Source: Roseivivax sp. GX 12232 (lineage in GTDB: Bacteria; Pseudomonadota; Alphaproteobacteria; Rhodobacterales; Rhodobacteraceae). Taken from it: DNA of 64,000 bases. The translations under genes were made by a program, and so were the position numbers. The notes beneath the pieces were generated by a model that had not been told where the DNA came from, searched no databases, and worked only from the letters and a program-made list of their open reading frames with translations. The stretch covers positions 47,937-111,936 of the forward strand of contig NZ_JAJSEC010000011.1 in assembly GCF_021272185.1 (NCBI RefSeq), read 5' to 3'. Below, in pieces: positions 18,285-28,100 of the stretch (the stretch's first letter is position 1; every line of letters begins with the position of its first letter).

Positions 18285-19016
18285 CTACCCCCGCGGCACC
18301 AGAGGCGGATGCGGCACCCGGCGGGTCTCCCCGACCACCAGGTTGTTGATCTCGCGGAACAGCTTCCGGGTCATCGCCCTGCGATAGCCGACGTAGCCCT
18401 CGGAAAGCTCCACGAAGGCGCCGGGGCCGCGGGCGACCTGGCGGATGTAATACTCCGCCACCATGGGCTCGGCCCCGAGGATCGCCAGCCCGTTCACCGT
18501 CACCCCGGTGAAGGGGAAATGCTGATAGGCCAGCTCCGGCCCGAAGCCGTCGTTGGTGATCCCATCGCCGGAGACGTCGATCACCCGGCGCGCACAATCC
18601 GGCCCGCGGGCGAGCAGCGTCGCGCCGTAGCCGAGCGCATAACCCATGGCGGTCGGGAAGCGGGTCTGGCTGCGGGGAAAGCCGCGCAGGGTCGCCACGG
18701 CGCGGTCGATGTCACCCTCGGAGCGGACCGCCATCCAGTCGAGCACCAGCGCATTCTGCCGCCGTCCGCTCCATTCGTAGATCGCCAGCGCCACATGGCC
18801 GGGCCCGGCGAGAAGCGCGCGGCGGATGTCGGGGTCATCCAGCGCCGCCGCCGCGCCATCGCGTTGCAGGATATACTCGCGGTCGTCGACCGAGCTCGAG
18901 ACATCCAGGGCCAGCACCAGGGCCAGCCGGCAGCCGGCCTCCTGCGCCGCGGCGGAGCCGGGCGCGAACGCCGCGGCCATCCAGAGGGCCGCGGCGAGGA
19001 GGCCCTGCCTCACCAA
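18285..19016 (-). CDS. DUF1194 family protein with von Willebrand factor A-like fold, secreted
   Basis: A 243-residue protein with a signal peptide (about residues 1-24, ending AAAQ). The mature part starts with the metal-ion-dependent adhesion motif DVSSSV in LALVLALDVSSSVDD, followed by the second DVSGDG motif in RRVIDVSGDGITNDG, as in vWA domains. DUF1194 proteins are common in alphaproteobacteria; their partner is not known to me. It overlaps the gloA gene by 7 bases, so the two are probably co-transcribed, without an obvious functional link. Confidence 0.8.
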   Translation of the reverse strand: MVRQGLLAAALWMAAAFAPGSAAAQEAGCRLALVLALDVSSSVDDREYILQRDGAAAALDDPDIRRALLAGPGHVALAIYEWSGRRQNALVLDWMAVRSEGDIDRAVATLRGFPRSQTRFPTAMGYALGYGATLLARGPDCARRVIDVSGDGITNDGFGPELAYQHFPFTGVTVNGLAILGAEPMVAEYYIRQVARGPGAFVELSEGYVGYRRAMTRKLFREINNLVVGETRRVPHPPLVPRG

Positions 19017-19444
19017 TGTCCGGTGTTCTCCATCGAGGCCCAGGGCTCCTGGGGTTCCTTGGCCTCACCCTTCTGCAGGAGCTCGACCGAGATATTGTCG
19101 GGCGAGCGCACGAAGGCCATGTGCCCGTCGCGCGGCGGGCGGTTGATGATCACGCCGTTGTCGTGAAGCTTCTGGCAAAGCGCGTAGATGTCATCGACGC
19201 GGTAGGCCAGGTGGCCGAAATGGCGGCTGTCGTCGGGCAGCGCGTCGTCGCCATCCCAGTTGTAGGTCAGCTCGACGTCGTTGTGGCCGTCGTCCTGGCC
19301 CGGCGGGCAGAGGAAGACCAGCGTGAAGCGGCCCTTCTCGTTCTCGATCCGGTTGCGCTCTTTCAGGCCGAGAAGCTCGTAGAAGGCGATGGAGGTCTCC
19401 AGGTCCTTCACGCGGACCATGGTGTGCAGGTATTCGATCGACAT
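19010..19444 (-). CDS. gloA: Lactoylglutathione lyase (glyoxalase I)
   Basis: A 144-residue cytoplasmic metalloenzyme that converts the methylglyoxal-glutathione hemithioacetal to S-lactoylglutathione. The four metal ligands can be placed: His7 (YLHTMVRV), Glu58 (NDVELTYN), His78 (HFGHLAYRV) and Glu121 (NISVELLQ), with spacing matching E. coli GloA. Length is typical (135-145). Downstream DUF1194 gene overlaps it. The leader contains AGGACAGCA before the ATG. Confidence 0.93.
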   Translation of the reverse strand: MSIEYLHTMVRVKDLETSIAFYELLGLKERNRIENEKGRFTLVFLCPPGQDDGHNDVELTYNWDGDDALPDDSRHFGHLAYRVDDIYALCQKLHDNGVIINRPPRDGHMAFVRSPDNISVELLQKGEAKEPQEPWASMENTGHW

Positions 19445-19698
19445 TGCTGTCCTCTTTCGGTCGGTCTTTTTGGTCGTCGTCTCGGGTTGTCGTCGCGGGT
19501 CTGTCTCGCGGGTCGTGGCGCGCCTGTCGCACGCGGCGGAGAAGGGCGCCAGCCAGGAGCGCGGCCTGGGCGACAGGGTAGGGGCTTTCGCGCCCCTGTC
19601 GAGCCGGAGCGCGCGCCCGGGCCATCACAATCGCGCAGAACCGTGCCCGCGCTGACCCCGCATCGGGCCCCCGCCGCCGAGCCACGCGCCAAAATCGC

Positions 19699-19725
19699 AA
19701 AAACCCACCCTCATATGGTGGTTTT
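19699..19725. promoter_or_regulatory. Palindrome overlapping the thyX promoter
   Basis: AAAACCCACC and GGTGGTTTT form an inverted repeat (one-base bulge) around CTCATAT. It ends at the likely -35 region of the thyX promoter, a usual place for an operator; a terminator hairpin is an alternative. Apart from this, the 338 bases between divergent gloA and thyX show no gene. Confidence 0.45.
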
Positions 19726-19751
19726 CATCGACCGGCTCTGCAAGATATAGT
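19722..19751 (+). promoter_or_regulatory. Possible promoter of thyX
   Basis: TTTTCA and TATAGT are 18 bases apart. The -10 is good, the -35 is weak. The predicted start is about 25 bases before the ATG. Confidence 0.4.
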
Positions 19752-19782
19752 GAGAACGATTCCTCAGAACCGGAGCCCCGCC

Positions 19783-20691
19783 ATGCCCCTCAGCGCCGAG
19801 CAACAGGCCGAGATCGACGCCCTCCGCCAGGACAGCCGGCCCACGCTGCGCGCCACCGTGCCGGGCATGGAGCAGCACCTCTACCACGCGCGCCCGGTGC
19901 TCGACCACGGCTTCGTGCGGGTGGTCGACTACATGGGCGACGACAGCGCCATCTGCCAAGCCGCCCGGGTCAGCTACGGCCGCGGCACCAAGTCGGTGTC
20001 GAACGACGAGGGGCTGATCCGCTACCTGATGCGGCACTGGCATTCGACGCCTTTCGAAATGTGCGAGATCAAGCTGCACGTGAAGCTGCCGGTCTTCGTG
20101 GCGCGCCAGTGGATCCGCCACCGGACCGCCAATGTGAACGAATATTCCGCCCGCTACTCGATCCTCGACCGCGAGTTCTACATCCCCGCCCCCGAGGCGC
20201 TGGCCGCCCAGTCGGTGGTCAACAACCAGGGCCGGGGCGAGGCGCTCTCGGGCGAGGAGGCCGAGCGGGTCCTGCGCTGGCTGCGCGACGATTCCATGCG
20301 CGCCTACGACCACTACGAAGAGATGATCTCGCAGGAGGGGCAGCAGGGCCTCGCGCGCGAGCTGGCGCGGATGAACCTGCCCGCCAATATCTACACCCAG
20401 TGGTACTGGAAGGTGGACCTGCACAACCTTCTGCACTTCCTGCGGCTGCGCGCCGACGCCCATGCGCAATACGAGATCCGCGTCTATGCCGACGCCATCG
20501 GCGAGATGGTCCGCGACTGGGTGCCCTTCGCCTACCGCGCCTTCGAGGATTACCGCATGGGCGGGGCGACCCTCTCGGCCACGGCGCTCGACTGCCTGCG
20601 CCGGATGCTGGCGGGCGAAGAGGTCACCCAGGAGACAAGCGGCATGTCCAAGGGCGAATGGCGCGAGTTCCATGGCTTGCTGAAGGGCTGA
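19783..20691 (+). CDS. thyX: Flavin-dependent thymidylate synthase ThyX
   Basis: A 302-residue cytoplasmic FAD enzyme that makes dTMP from dUMP with methylene-tetrahydrofolate and NADPH. The ThyX signature RHRxxNxNExSxRY appears as [14 protein letters not shown] in [20 protein letters not shown], and further conserved blocks are HSTPFEM and [13 protein letters not shown] [13 protein letters not shown] at 19783 is preferred over an in-frame GTG 33 bases upstream because CGGAG lies 8 bases before it and the GTG overlaps the putative promoter. The length is within the range of alphaproteobacterial ThyX (about 300). It stands alone between gloA and DUF2177. Confidence 0.95.
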   Translation: MPLSAEQQAEIDALRQDSRPTLRATVPGMEQHLYHARPVLDHGFVRVVDYMGDDSAICQAARVSYGRGTKSVSNDEGLIRYLMRHWHSTPFEMCEIKLHVKLPVFVARQWIRHRTANVNEYSARYSILDREFYIPAPEALAAQSVVNNQGRGEALSGEEAERVLRWLRDDSMRAYDHYEEMISQEGQQGLARELARMNLPANIYTQWYWKVDLHNLLHFLRLRADAHAQYEIRVYADAIGEMVRDWVPFAYRAFEDYRMGGATLSATALDCLRRMLAGEEVTQETSGMSKGEWREFHGLLKG

Positions 20692-20822
20692 GGGGCTGAT
20701 GCGTCTAGGGGGCTGAAGTCCTGACGGGGCGTCGCGACGCGCGCCGCGCGGCACATCGGCGTGGCCGACCTCGGCGCCCGGCTTAGATTGCCGGGCAACG
20801 CTTTCTCATCCGCGAGGCCCCC

Positions 20823-21218
20823 ATGCTGATCCTCTATATCTCCACCGCCCTGATCTTCCTGGTGCTGGACGCGATCATGCTCACCGGCGTGATGAAGCCG
20901 CTCTTCTCGCGCCACCTCGGGGACATGATGCGCGACAACCCGATGATGCTGCCCGCCGTGGGCTTCTACCTGGCCTATGTCGCGGGGCTCCTGTTCCTGG
21001 TCTCGGCGCCGGCCTTGCGCGACGGCGACCCCTTGCGGGCGGCGCTGCAGGGCGCGGTGCTCGGGGCCATGGCCTATGGCACCTATGAGTTCACCTCCAT
21101 GGCGGTGATGAAGAACTGGTCCTGGCAGATGGTGGCCGCCGACACGCTCTGGGGTGCGGCGCTGACCGGCATCTCGGCGGGGGCCGGCGTCTGGATCACC
21201 CTGCGATTCGCGGCCTGA
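20823..21218 (+). CDS. DUF2177 family membrane protein
   Basis: A 131-residue protein with four predicted transmembrane segments (about residues 1-18, 44-62, 75-93 and 105-128). Blocks FLVLDAIMLTGVMKPLF, DMMRDNPMMLPA and GAMAYGTYEFTSMAVMKNWSW fit DUF2177, an uncharacterised membrane family. The function is unknown. ATG is the first codon after an in-frame gap and is preceded by GCGAGGCCCC, a weak ribosome-binding site. Confidence 0.82.
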   Translation: MLILYISTALIFLVLDAIMLTGVMKPLFSRHLGDMMRDNPMMLPAVGFYLAYVAGLLFLVSAPALRDGDPLRAALQGAVLGAMAYGTYEFTSMAVMKNWSWQMVAADTLWGAALTGISAGAGVWITLRFAA

Positions 21219-21416
21219 GAAGGGGCGGCCCTTCGGCCTCTCCCCGCTCATAAAGCCCCGTAAAGTCGGCTGTTTTCCGCCTCTGTTGTCTCTCTGCAAC
21301 GGCAAGAATTCGTGACCGGGGCGTGACGGAACGAAGCCCGCATCATCCCCATTTCTGTCGCGACGCTCCCGAACGGGGGCAGTCGGAAGTGAAGAATAAC
21401 CTCACGGAGCAGACAC

Positions 21417-22022
21417 ATGTTCAAGACCATGACCGCCGCCACGGCGCTCGTCGCCGCGACCGCAACCGCCGCCATCGCGGGCAGCCCGCAGCCGACCCAG
21501 CCCGAGCCCGCACCCGCCGCGCCGGTTCCGGCCCCGGCGCCCGCACCGGCCTATGACTTCACCGGTCCCTCGGTCGGTCTGCAGTTCGGCTACAACGACC
21601 TGTCCGGCGATCCCGGTGACTTCGACGAAGAAGGCGGCAGCATCGGTGTGCGCGGCAACTACGACCTGCGCCTCGGCAACAACCTGATCGGCGGTGTCGG
21701 CCTGCAGTACGACGAGGCGAACATCGACCTCGACGGCGCGGCCGAGCTCGACAACATCCTGCGCGTCGGCGGCCGTCTCGGCATCGATAGCGGCCGGAAC
21801 CTCTTCTACACCACCGGCGGCTATGCACGCGCCACCACCGAGGAAGACGCGGTCGATCCGGGTTCCTCGAACGGCTACTTCGCGGGTCTCGGCTACGAGG
21901 TCTTCCTGCAGGAAGACGTCAGCGTCGGCACCGAGGTGGTCTACCAGGAATTCGACGAGTTCGACGATGGCGTCGAGGTCGACGCGACCACGGCGAACGT
22001 CTCGCTGAACTACCGCTTCTGA
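21417..22022 (+). CDS. Outer-membrane beta-barrel protein (small porin-like family)
   Basis: A 201-residue protein with a signal peptide (about 1-21, ending IAG), then a Pro/Ala-rich linker (QPTQPEPAPAAPVPAPAPAPA, about 23-45) and an eight-strand-type beta-barrel. Strands alternate with short turns (SVGLQFGYNDL, GSIGVRGNYDLRLG, NLIGGVGLQYDEA) and the protein ends in LNYRF, the terminal Phe typical of outer-membrane barrels. The loops are acidic. It is a single gene with its own terminator. The exact role (structural, ligand, stress) cannot be told. Confidence 0.85.
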   Translation: MFKTMTAATALVAATATAAIAGSPQPTQPEPAPAAPVPAPAPAPAYDFTGPSVGLQFGYNDLSGDPGDFDEEGGSIGVRGNYDLRLGNNLIGGVGLQYDEANIDLDGAAELDNILRVGGRLGIDSGRNLFYTTGGYARATTEEDAVDPGSSNGYFAGLGYEVFLQEDVSVGTEVVYQEFDEFDDGVEVDATTANVSLNYRF

Positions 22023-22048
22023 TCGGGTCCAAGACCTATCGGACAAGA

Positions 22049-22077
22049 CGCCCGGTCGCCTCGCGGCCGGGCGTTTT
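22049..22077 (+). terminator. Intrinsic terminator of the beta-barrel gene
   Basis: CGCCCGG and CCGGGCG form a 7-bp stem, extended by CGC/GCG inside, followed by TTTT. It begins 27 bases after the stop codon. Confidence 0.85.
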
Positions 22078-22147
22078 CATGTGCGGGTGGGCGGCGCGCC
22101 GAGCCGCAACCAAGGCGGCAGCGTTTACCGCCAAGTCCCGATAAAAA

Positions 22148-22175
22148 TTGACGGAGTGCCCCGCAGCCGTAACAC
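22148..22175 (+). promoter_or_regulatory. Possible promoter of the small secreted protein gene
   Basis: TTGACG and TAACAC are separated by 16 bases, about 38 bases before the ATG at 22213. The -35 is close to consensus; the -10 is poor. Confidence 0.4.
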
Positions 22176-22212
22176 TTCCCGCGTGTATTTCTTGCAACCG
22201 GGGCTTATCACC

Positions 22213-22533
22213 ATGTTTTTCAGAACCGCCGCGCTGGCCATGGCCGCGCTCTGCCTCTCGGGCGGGGCGGCGCTTGCCTGGGACGATGCCTACAAGGGCA
22301 CCCACAATGACCCCAATTCCAACTTCCGCTACAACGCCGTGCCGAATGTGGCCAATTATTGCCCCGCGGGCCTCGCGCCGGTGCAGATCGGCGGAGAGAT
22401 CTGCTGCGGCGTCGCCAATGCCGGCCCCTACGTCGACCGCGCCGGCGGCGCGCGGCAGTATCGCGCCAGTCACGCGGGCGCCAAGGGCAGCTATTACGCA
22501 CCGGTCGGCGAAAAGGGCGTGATGCGCCGGTAG
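22213..22533 (+). CDS. Small secreted protein of unknown function
   Basis: A 106-residue protein with a signal peptide (about 1-22, ending ALA). The mature part begins WDDAYKGTHNDPNSNFRYN and contains three Cys (NYCPAGL and EICCGVA) and many Gly, Tyr and Ala near the end. I do not recognise the family. ATG at 22213 was chosen because it starts a clear signal peptide; the frame extends upstream without one. A promoter-like sequence lies before it. Confidence 0.65.
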   Translation: MFFRTAALAMAALCLSGGAALAWDDAYKGTHNDPNSNFRYNAVPNVANYCPAGLAPVQIGGEICCGVANAGPYVDRAGGARQYRASHAGAKGSYYAPVGEKGVMRR

Positions 22534-22602
22534 CGCCCCTTCACATCCCGCGCCCCCTTGCGTATACGCCCGCCCTGACCAGAAGCATCGAGGCCGGAGC
22601 AC

Positions 22603-23394
22603 ATGCAGGGCAGCGCGAACATCAACATCATGATCAAGGCCGCGCGGAAAGCCGGGCGGTCGCTGGTGAAGGATTTCCGCGAGATCGAGAACCTGCAGGC
22701 CTCCGCCCGCGGCGCCTCGGATTTCGTCAACCGCGCCGATGTCGCGGCCGGGAAGATCCTCAAGGCCGAGCTGACCGAGGCGCGGCCGACCTACGGCTGG
22801 CTCTCCAAGGGCGAACCCGAGACCCCGGGCGAGGATCCGACCCGCCGCTGGATCGTCGATCCGCTGGACGGGGCCTCGAATTTCCTGCACGGGCTGCCGC
22901 ATTGGGCGATCTCCATCGCGCTCGAGCACAAGGGCAAGATCGTCGCGGGCGTGGTCTATGACGCCGCCAAGGACGAGCTCTTCTACACCGAGAAGGGCGC
23001 CGGCGCCTGGCTCAACGACAACAAGCGGATGCGGGTCTCGGGCCGGGCGCGGATGCACGAGGCGGTCTTCGCCACCGGCGTGCCCTTCTCGGCCAAGCAC
23101 ACGCTGCCCGCGACGCTGAAGGACCTGGCCAAGCTGATGCCCGCCTGCGGCGGCGTGCGGCACTGGGGCGCGGCCTCGCTGAACCTCGCCTATGTGGCGG
23201 CGGGCCGGTTCGACGGTTTCTGGCAGCGCGAGCTGAACGTCTGGAACCTGGCGGCGGGCTCGCTGCTGGCGCTCGAGGGCGGTGCGCTGGTCTCCGGCGT
23301 GCGCGAGGGCCAGGACCCGCTCGAGAGCGGTGCGATCCTCTGCGCGAACGGGCAGCTCTACGACGCCTTCGCCCGGGTGATCCGCTCGGAGTGA
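22603..23394 (+). CDS. Inositol monophosphatase family protein (SuhB-like) with altered metal-binding residues
   Basis: A 263-residue protein of the IMPase fold. Motif A is present as DPLDGASNFLHGLPHW (86-101), and the general sequence fits SuhB. Two other metal-site motifs are changed. The Glu-Glu of the usual GEE motif is replaced in YGWLSKGEPE (64-73), where Lys69 and Gly70 stand in its place, and the Asp of the WDxAAG motif is Asn215 in WNLAAG. In active IMPases these acidic residues bind the catalytic Mg ions. So hydrolysis may be lost or weakened, and a non-catalytic role (E. coli SuhB also acts in transcription antitermination) or paralogue status is possible. No partner gene is adjacent. 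Confidence 0.85.
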   Translation: MQGSANINIMIKAARKAGRSLVKDFREIENLQASARGASDFVNRADVAAGKILKAELTEARPTYGWLSKGEPETPGEDPTRRWIVDPLDGASNFLHGLPHWAISIALEHKGKIVAGVVYDAAKDELFYTEKGAGAWLNDNKRMRVSGRARMHEAVFATGVPFSAKHTLPATLKDLAKLMPACGGVRHWGAASLNLAYVAAGRFDGFWQRELNVWNLAAGSLLALEGGALVSGVREGQDPLESGAILCANGQLYDAFARVIRSE

Positions 23395-23560
23395 GGGCCG
23401 GAGGGGTTTGGGGGCTTGGGTGTCGGTCCGGGCGCTACCTCGCTGAGGCGCCACGCTCCTCGTCAGACGCCCCAATCACGCTGAGGCGCCACCACCCCTC
23501 GCCAATCATCCCAAAAGTGCGCGGCGGACAAGCTGGGCGCTCAACCCCCTGTCAACCAGC

Positions 23561-23743
23561 CCAACAGAGGGCGCGCACCGGACCGGGGGCCGGCGCTGCC
23601 GACTTCCGAGCGGCGCGCTTTATGGAAGCAATGTTCCTCCTAGGGCTGAGCTACGCACGCCACCCCAAGGAGCGCCGGCCCAAGGGGCCGGTCCGGCGCG
23701 CGCCCGGCACCTTCGGTGCTATTCGGGCGCAAGAGGCGCTTTT
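23561..23743 (+). repeat. Dispersed inverted-arm repeat, copy B
   Basis: Begins CCAACAGAGGGC and ends AAGAGGCGCTTTT. The left arm at 23570-23596 is largely the reverse complement of the right arm at 23671-23704, with about 75 bases between. Four relatives occur in the window. It lies in the 602-base gap after the suhB-like gene, where I see no gene. Confidence 0.8.
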
Positions 23744-23789
23744 CACTGCGGGGTCTCTTCACGCATTGACGGAGAGGCGGTTTGGAGCC

Positions 23790-23830
23790 GTCAGTGGTCA
23801 GTGGTCAGTGGTCAGTGGTCAGTGGTCAGT
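23790..23830. repeat. Heptamer tandem array GTCAGTG, 5.9 copies
   Basis: Five perfect GTCAGTG units plus GTCAGT. It lies 47 bases after repeat copy B. Further degenerate GTC-rich sequence follows to about 23850. Confidence 0.95.
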
Positions 23831-23996
23831 CTTCGGTCTTCAGTCGCCAGCCTTCAGTCCTCGCTCGTCACCCGCTGGGTTCTGTGTTTCTTCGACACGG
23901 GTTGCCCTGACGGATGAGGTGATCGGTTCCGGCGCAAGATTGCTCCCACAGGCTCACAACCCCACCGCCACAGCCGACACCACACCGCCAACGCCC

Positions 23997-24776
23997 CTAC
24001 CGCCCCCAGGGCCCCGCCCGGCGGCTGCGGCGGGCGGAGCGCCCCGCGCGGGGCACGTTGGTGCGGCGGAACTGGTAGCGGGCCTCGGGGTGGGGCGGCG
24101 CGCCGCGGGTGCGCTGCCAGAAGGCCGGGCCGCCGCGCTTCAGCCAGAGCGGCAGGGCCAGCACCAGCCCGATCACGAAGCCCCCGGCATGGGCCCAATA
24201 GGCCGTCCCCCCGCCGTCGGCGGCGGAGTTGAAGCCGCCCAGGAACTGCATCCCGAGCCAGAGCGCCAGCATGATCCAGGCCGGGATGGTGATCATCCGG
24301 AAGATGATCACCAGGATCACCAGGATATCGACGCGCGCCTTGGGGAAGAGCAGCAGATAGGCCCCCATCACACCCGCGATGGCGCCCGAGGCGCCGACCA
24401 TGGGCACCGGGCTCAGGGGCGCGGTCACGTATTGCGCCAGCCCCGCACCCAATCCCGAGGCGAGGTAGAACCCGGCATAGGCGGCATGGCCCATCTCGTC
24501 CTCGACGTTGTCGCCGAAGATGAAGAGGAAGAGCATGTTCCCGGACAGATGCATGATCCCGCCATGCAGGAACATCGAGGTGACAAACCCCGTCAGTCCG
24601 CCGCCCGAGGAGACCTCCGCGGGCACCAGCGCCCAGGTCGAGAAAAAGGCGCCGAGCGCGGCGGGATCGGCAAAGAGCCCGTAATAGCCGAAGAAGATCA
24701 GCACATTGGCCGCGATCAGCCCATAGGTGACGAAGGGCGTCCGGCCCGAGGGGTTGTGATCGCGGATGGGAAACAT
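23997..24776 (-). CDS. Rhomboid family intramembrane serine protease
   Basis: A 259-residue polytopic membrane protein. The catalytic Ser130 lies in GASGAIAGVMGAY and the catalytic His196 in YWAHAGGFVIG; HGGIMHLSGNMLFL (71-84) is the conserved HxxxN region. Six transmembrane helices can be drawn, followed by a basic Arg/Pro-rich tail (about 215-259). ATG at 24776 was chosen because MFPIRDHNPSGRTPFVTYGL is the usual rhomboid N-terminus; a longer in-frame start has no support. Substrate unknown. The gap of 397 bases on its 5' side up to putA holds only imperfect short repeats (AAATCAGGCGACGG-like near 25056-25150). Confidence 0.9.
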   Translation of the reverse strand: MFPIRDHNPSGRTPFVTYGLIAANVLIFFGYYGLFADPAALGAFFSTWALVPAEVSSGGGLTGFVTSMFLHGGIMHLSGNMLFLFIFGDNVEDEMGHAAYAGFYLASGLGAGLAQYVTAPLSPVPMVGASGAIAGVMGAYLLLFPKARVDILVILVIIFRMITIPAWIMLALWLGMQFLGGFNSAADGGGTAYWAHAGGFVIGLVLALPLWLKRGGPAFWQRTRGAPPHPEARYQFRRTNVPRAGRSARRSRRAGPWGR

Positions 24777-25173
24777 CCCCGGTAGCTTGGCACGCCGCGA
24801 AGCGGCGTCAAGCGCGTCCGGGGCGCGGCGGGGCAATTTCCGGGGGATTTCTTGGGTCAGGGCAGGGGAGGGCGCTTGGCGCGTGCCCGAGGCCCGAGCG
24901 GGTGAGGGAACCGCCGCGCTCTACGTGTGGCGACACTGTCTTTGCGCAGGCCGCAAGGGTCAGCGGCGGCCTCACCGAGACACTCAGTTTTGGGAGGGAG
25001 CGGACCAAAGCCCGCGCCGCTGCCGCGGGGCGGGCCACACAGACCCGCCCCGCCAAATCATGCGGCGCATCCATCGCCCCGCAGCGGCGGCTCCATGGCC
25101 CCGCAAAATCAGGCGACGGATCGATCGCCCACAAAGTCAGACGGCGCACCCACCGGCCCGCCGCCCTCCTGCC

Positions 25174-28100
25174 TCAAACCCCGCTCAGCAACTTCGCGTT
25201 GCCGCCCGCGGCGGTGGTGTCGACGCAGACGTGCCGCTCGAGCCGGGCGTGGCCGCGGTCGGGCGCGCCGGTGATCAGCGGCAGGATCGCGCCCTCGCGG
25301 CGCGACAGCGCGGCGCGGTAGGCGCGGGCGGTCTTGGTCTCGCCCCACCAGATCGCGGCGGAGAAGCCCGAAAGACGCTCCAGCACCTCGGGCGCCACAT
25401 GGCCCCCGGCGCTGACCGCCGCGCCGCCGAGCGCGCGCACCGCCTGGGCCTGGGCCTCGGCGGCCTCGCGGCCCGGCCCGAGGCAGAGGACCGGCGGACG
25501 CGCGCGGGTGTAGAACATGTTCGACTCCCCCGTCGGCCCGGGCAGCTCCTCGCGGTCGGGCGCGCGGCCGGGCTCGGCGGTCCCCAGCGCGCGGGAAATG
25601 CGCTCGAGGCTGGCCTCCTCCTGCCACTCACCGGGCTGCGCCTCGGCGGGATGCCGGCGGAAGCGGTCCACGTAGAGCGGCCCGCCCGCCTTCGGCCCGG
25701 TGCCCGAGAGCCCCTCGCCGCCGAAGGGCTGGGAGCCGACGATGGCGCCGATCTGGTTGCGGTTGACGTAGATGTTGCCCGCCTCGATGCGCTCCGAGAC
25801 ATGCTGCACGCGGTCGTCGATCCGGGTCTGCAGACCGAAGGTCAGCCCGTAGCCTGTGCCGTTCACCGCGTCGATCACCCGGTCGAGGTCCTCGGCGCGG
25901 TAGGTCGCCACATGCAGGACCGGGCCGAAGATCTCGCGCTCGAGATCGCCGATGCCCGTCACCCGGATCAGCGCCGGGGGCACGAAGTAGCCCTGCGAGG
26001 GGATCGGGCAGTCGTTCAGCAACCGACCCTCGGCGCGGGCGGCCTCGATATAGGCGGTGATCTGGTCATGCGCCTCGGCGTCGATCACCGGGCCGACGTC
26101 GGTCGAGACATCCCAGGGCGCGCCGATCTGCAGCGCGTCCATGGCGCCTTTCAGCATCTCCAGGAAGCTCTCGGCGATGTCCTCCTGCACGTAGAGGCAG
26201 CGCAAGGCCGAGCAGCGCTGGCCGGCGGACTGGAAGGCCGATTCCACGATCGCCGCCACGGCCTGTTCCGGCAGGGCGGTGGAATCCACGATCATCGCGT
26301 TGAGCCCGCCGGTCTCGGCGATCAGCGGGGTGCCGGGCTCGAGGTTCTCGGCCACCGAGCCATGGATGATCTGCGCGGTCTCGGTCGAGCCGGTGAAGGC
26401 CACGCCCGAGACGCCCTCGGCGCCGGTCAGCGCGCCGCCGACCTCGCCCGCGCCGGGCAGGAGCTGCAGCACCTCGCGGGGGACGCCCGCCTCGTGCATC
26501 AGCTCGGCCGCGCGCCAGCCCATGATCGAGGTCTGTTCGGCCGGCTTGGCCAGAACCGCGTTGCCCGCCGAAAGCGCCGCGGCGATCTGGCCGGTGAAGA
26601 TTGCCAGCGGGAAGTTCCAGGGGCTGATGCAGACCACCTTGCCGAGCGCCGGGTCGCCGGCGGTCTTGGTGGCGTAGTAGCGCAGGAAGTCCACCGCCTC
26701 GCGCAGTTCGGCCACCGCGTCGAAGAGCATCTTGCCCGCCTCGCGGTGCAGGATGGCGAAAAGCTCGCCGTAATGCGCCTCGTAGGTGTCGGCGACCTGG
26801 TTGAGGATCTTCGCGCGCTCCTCGGGGCTGGCGTCCCAGGGCCGCGCGGCATCGACCGCGGCGCGCACCGTGGTGGGCGTGGCCCAGGTCACCGTGCCGA
26901 CCTTATCGGCGGGATCGGCGGGGTTCACCACGTCCTCGGTCGCGCCCTTGGGCGCCTCTCCGGCGGTCAGCGGCGCGGCCTGCCAGGCATGGCCCCGGAA
27001 GGCGCCGCGCCGGCTGTCGATCTCGGCCAGAGTGGGGCGGTGCCGGGTGTCCCAGCCCATGGAGTTCTTGCGCTCGGGCGAGAAAAGCTCGGGCCCGGTG
27101 GCCAGATCGGGGAAGCTCACGTCGTCGAAGGGATCGGCGGCCACGGTCTCGGGCGGCACCTCCTCGTCGACGATCTGGTTCACGAAGGAGGAATTGGCGC
27201 CGTTCTCGAGCAACCGCCGCACCAGGTAGGCCAGGAGATCGCGATGCGCGCCGACCGGGGCGTAGATTCGGCAGCGGGTGCCGTTCTCGCGCATCATGAT
27301 GTCGTGCAGCGCCTCGCCCATGCCGTGCAGGCGCTGGAACTCGTAGACGCCGGTATCGGCGCCCATGGCCAGGATCGCCGCGGCGGTATGGGCGTTATGG
27401 GTGGCGAACTGCGGATAGATCCGGTCGGTCATGCCAAGCAGTTTCTTGGCGTTCGCGATATAGGAGATGTCGGTGGCCGACTTCGACGTGAAGACCGGGA
27501 AGCCGTCGACGCCCAGCACCTGGGCGCGCTTGATCTCGGTGTCCCAATAGGCGCCTTTCACCAGCCGGACCATGATCCGGCGGTCGAGCCGCTCGGCCAG
27601 TTCGTAGAGCCAGTCGAGCACCGGGCCCGCGCGCTTGCCGTAGGCCTGCACCACGACGCCGAAGCCGTCCCAGCCCTTCAGCGCGGGGTCCGAGAGCACC
27701 TCTTCGATCACGTCGAGCGAGATCGACAGCCGGTCGGCCTCCTCGGCGTCGATGTTGAGCCCGATGCCCGCCGAGCGCGCGATGCCGCAAAGGGTGCGCA
27801 GCCGCGGCACGACGTTCTGCATGACCAGCTCGTGCTGCAGCTCGTCGTAGCGCGGATGCAGCGCCGAGAGCTTGACCGAGATGCCGGGATTGTCGCGGGT
27901 GTCCTTGGAGTGGGCCGCCCCGGCGATGGCGTTGATCGCCTTGGAATAGGCCAGGTGGTAGCGGCGGGCGTCCTCCTCGGTGCGGGCGGCCTCGCCCAGC
28001 ATGTCGTAGGAGTAGGTATAGCCCTTCTCCTCCATCTTGGCGGCGCGCTTCATCGCCGCCTCGATCGACTCGCCCAGGACGAACTGCTGGCCCATGACGC

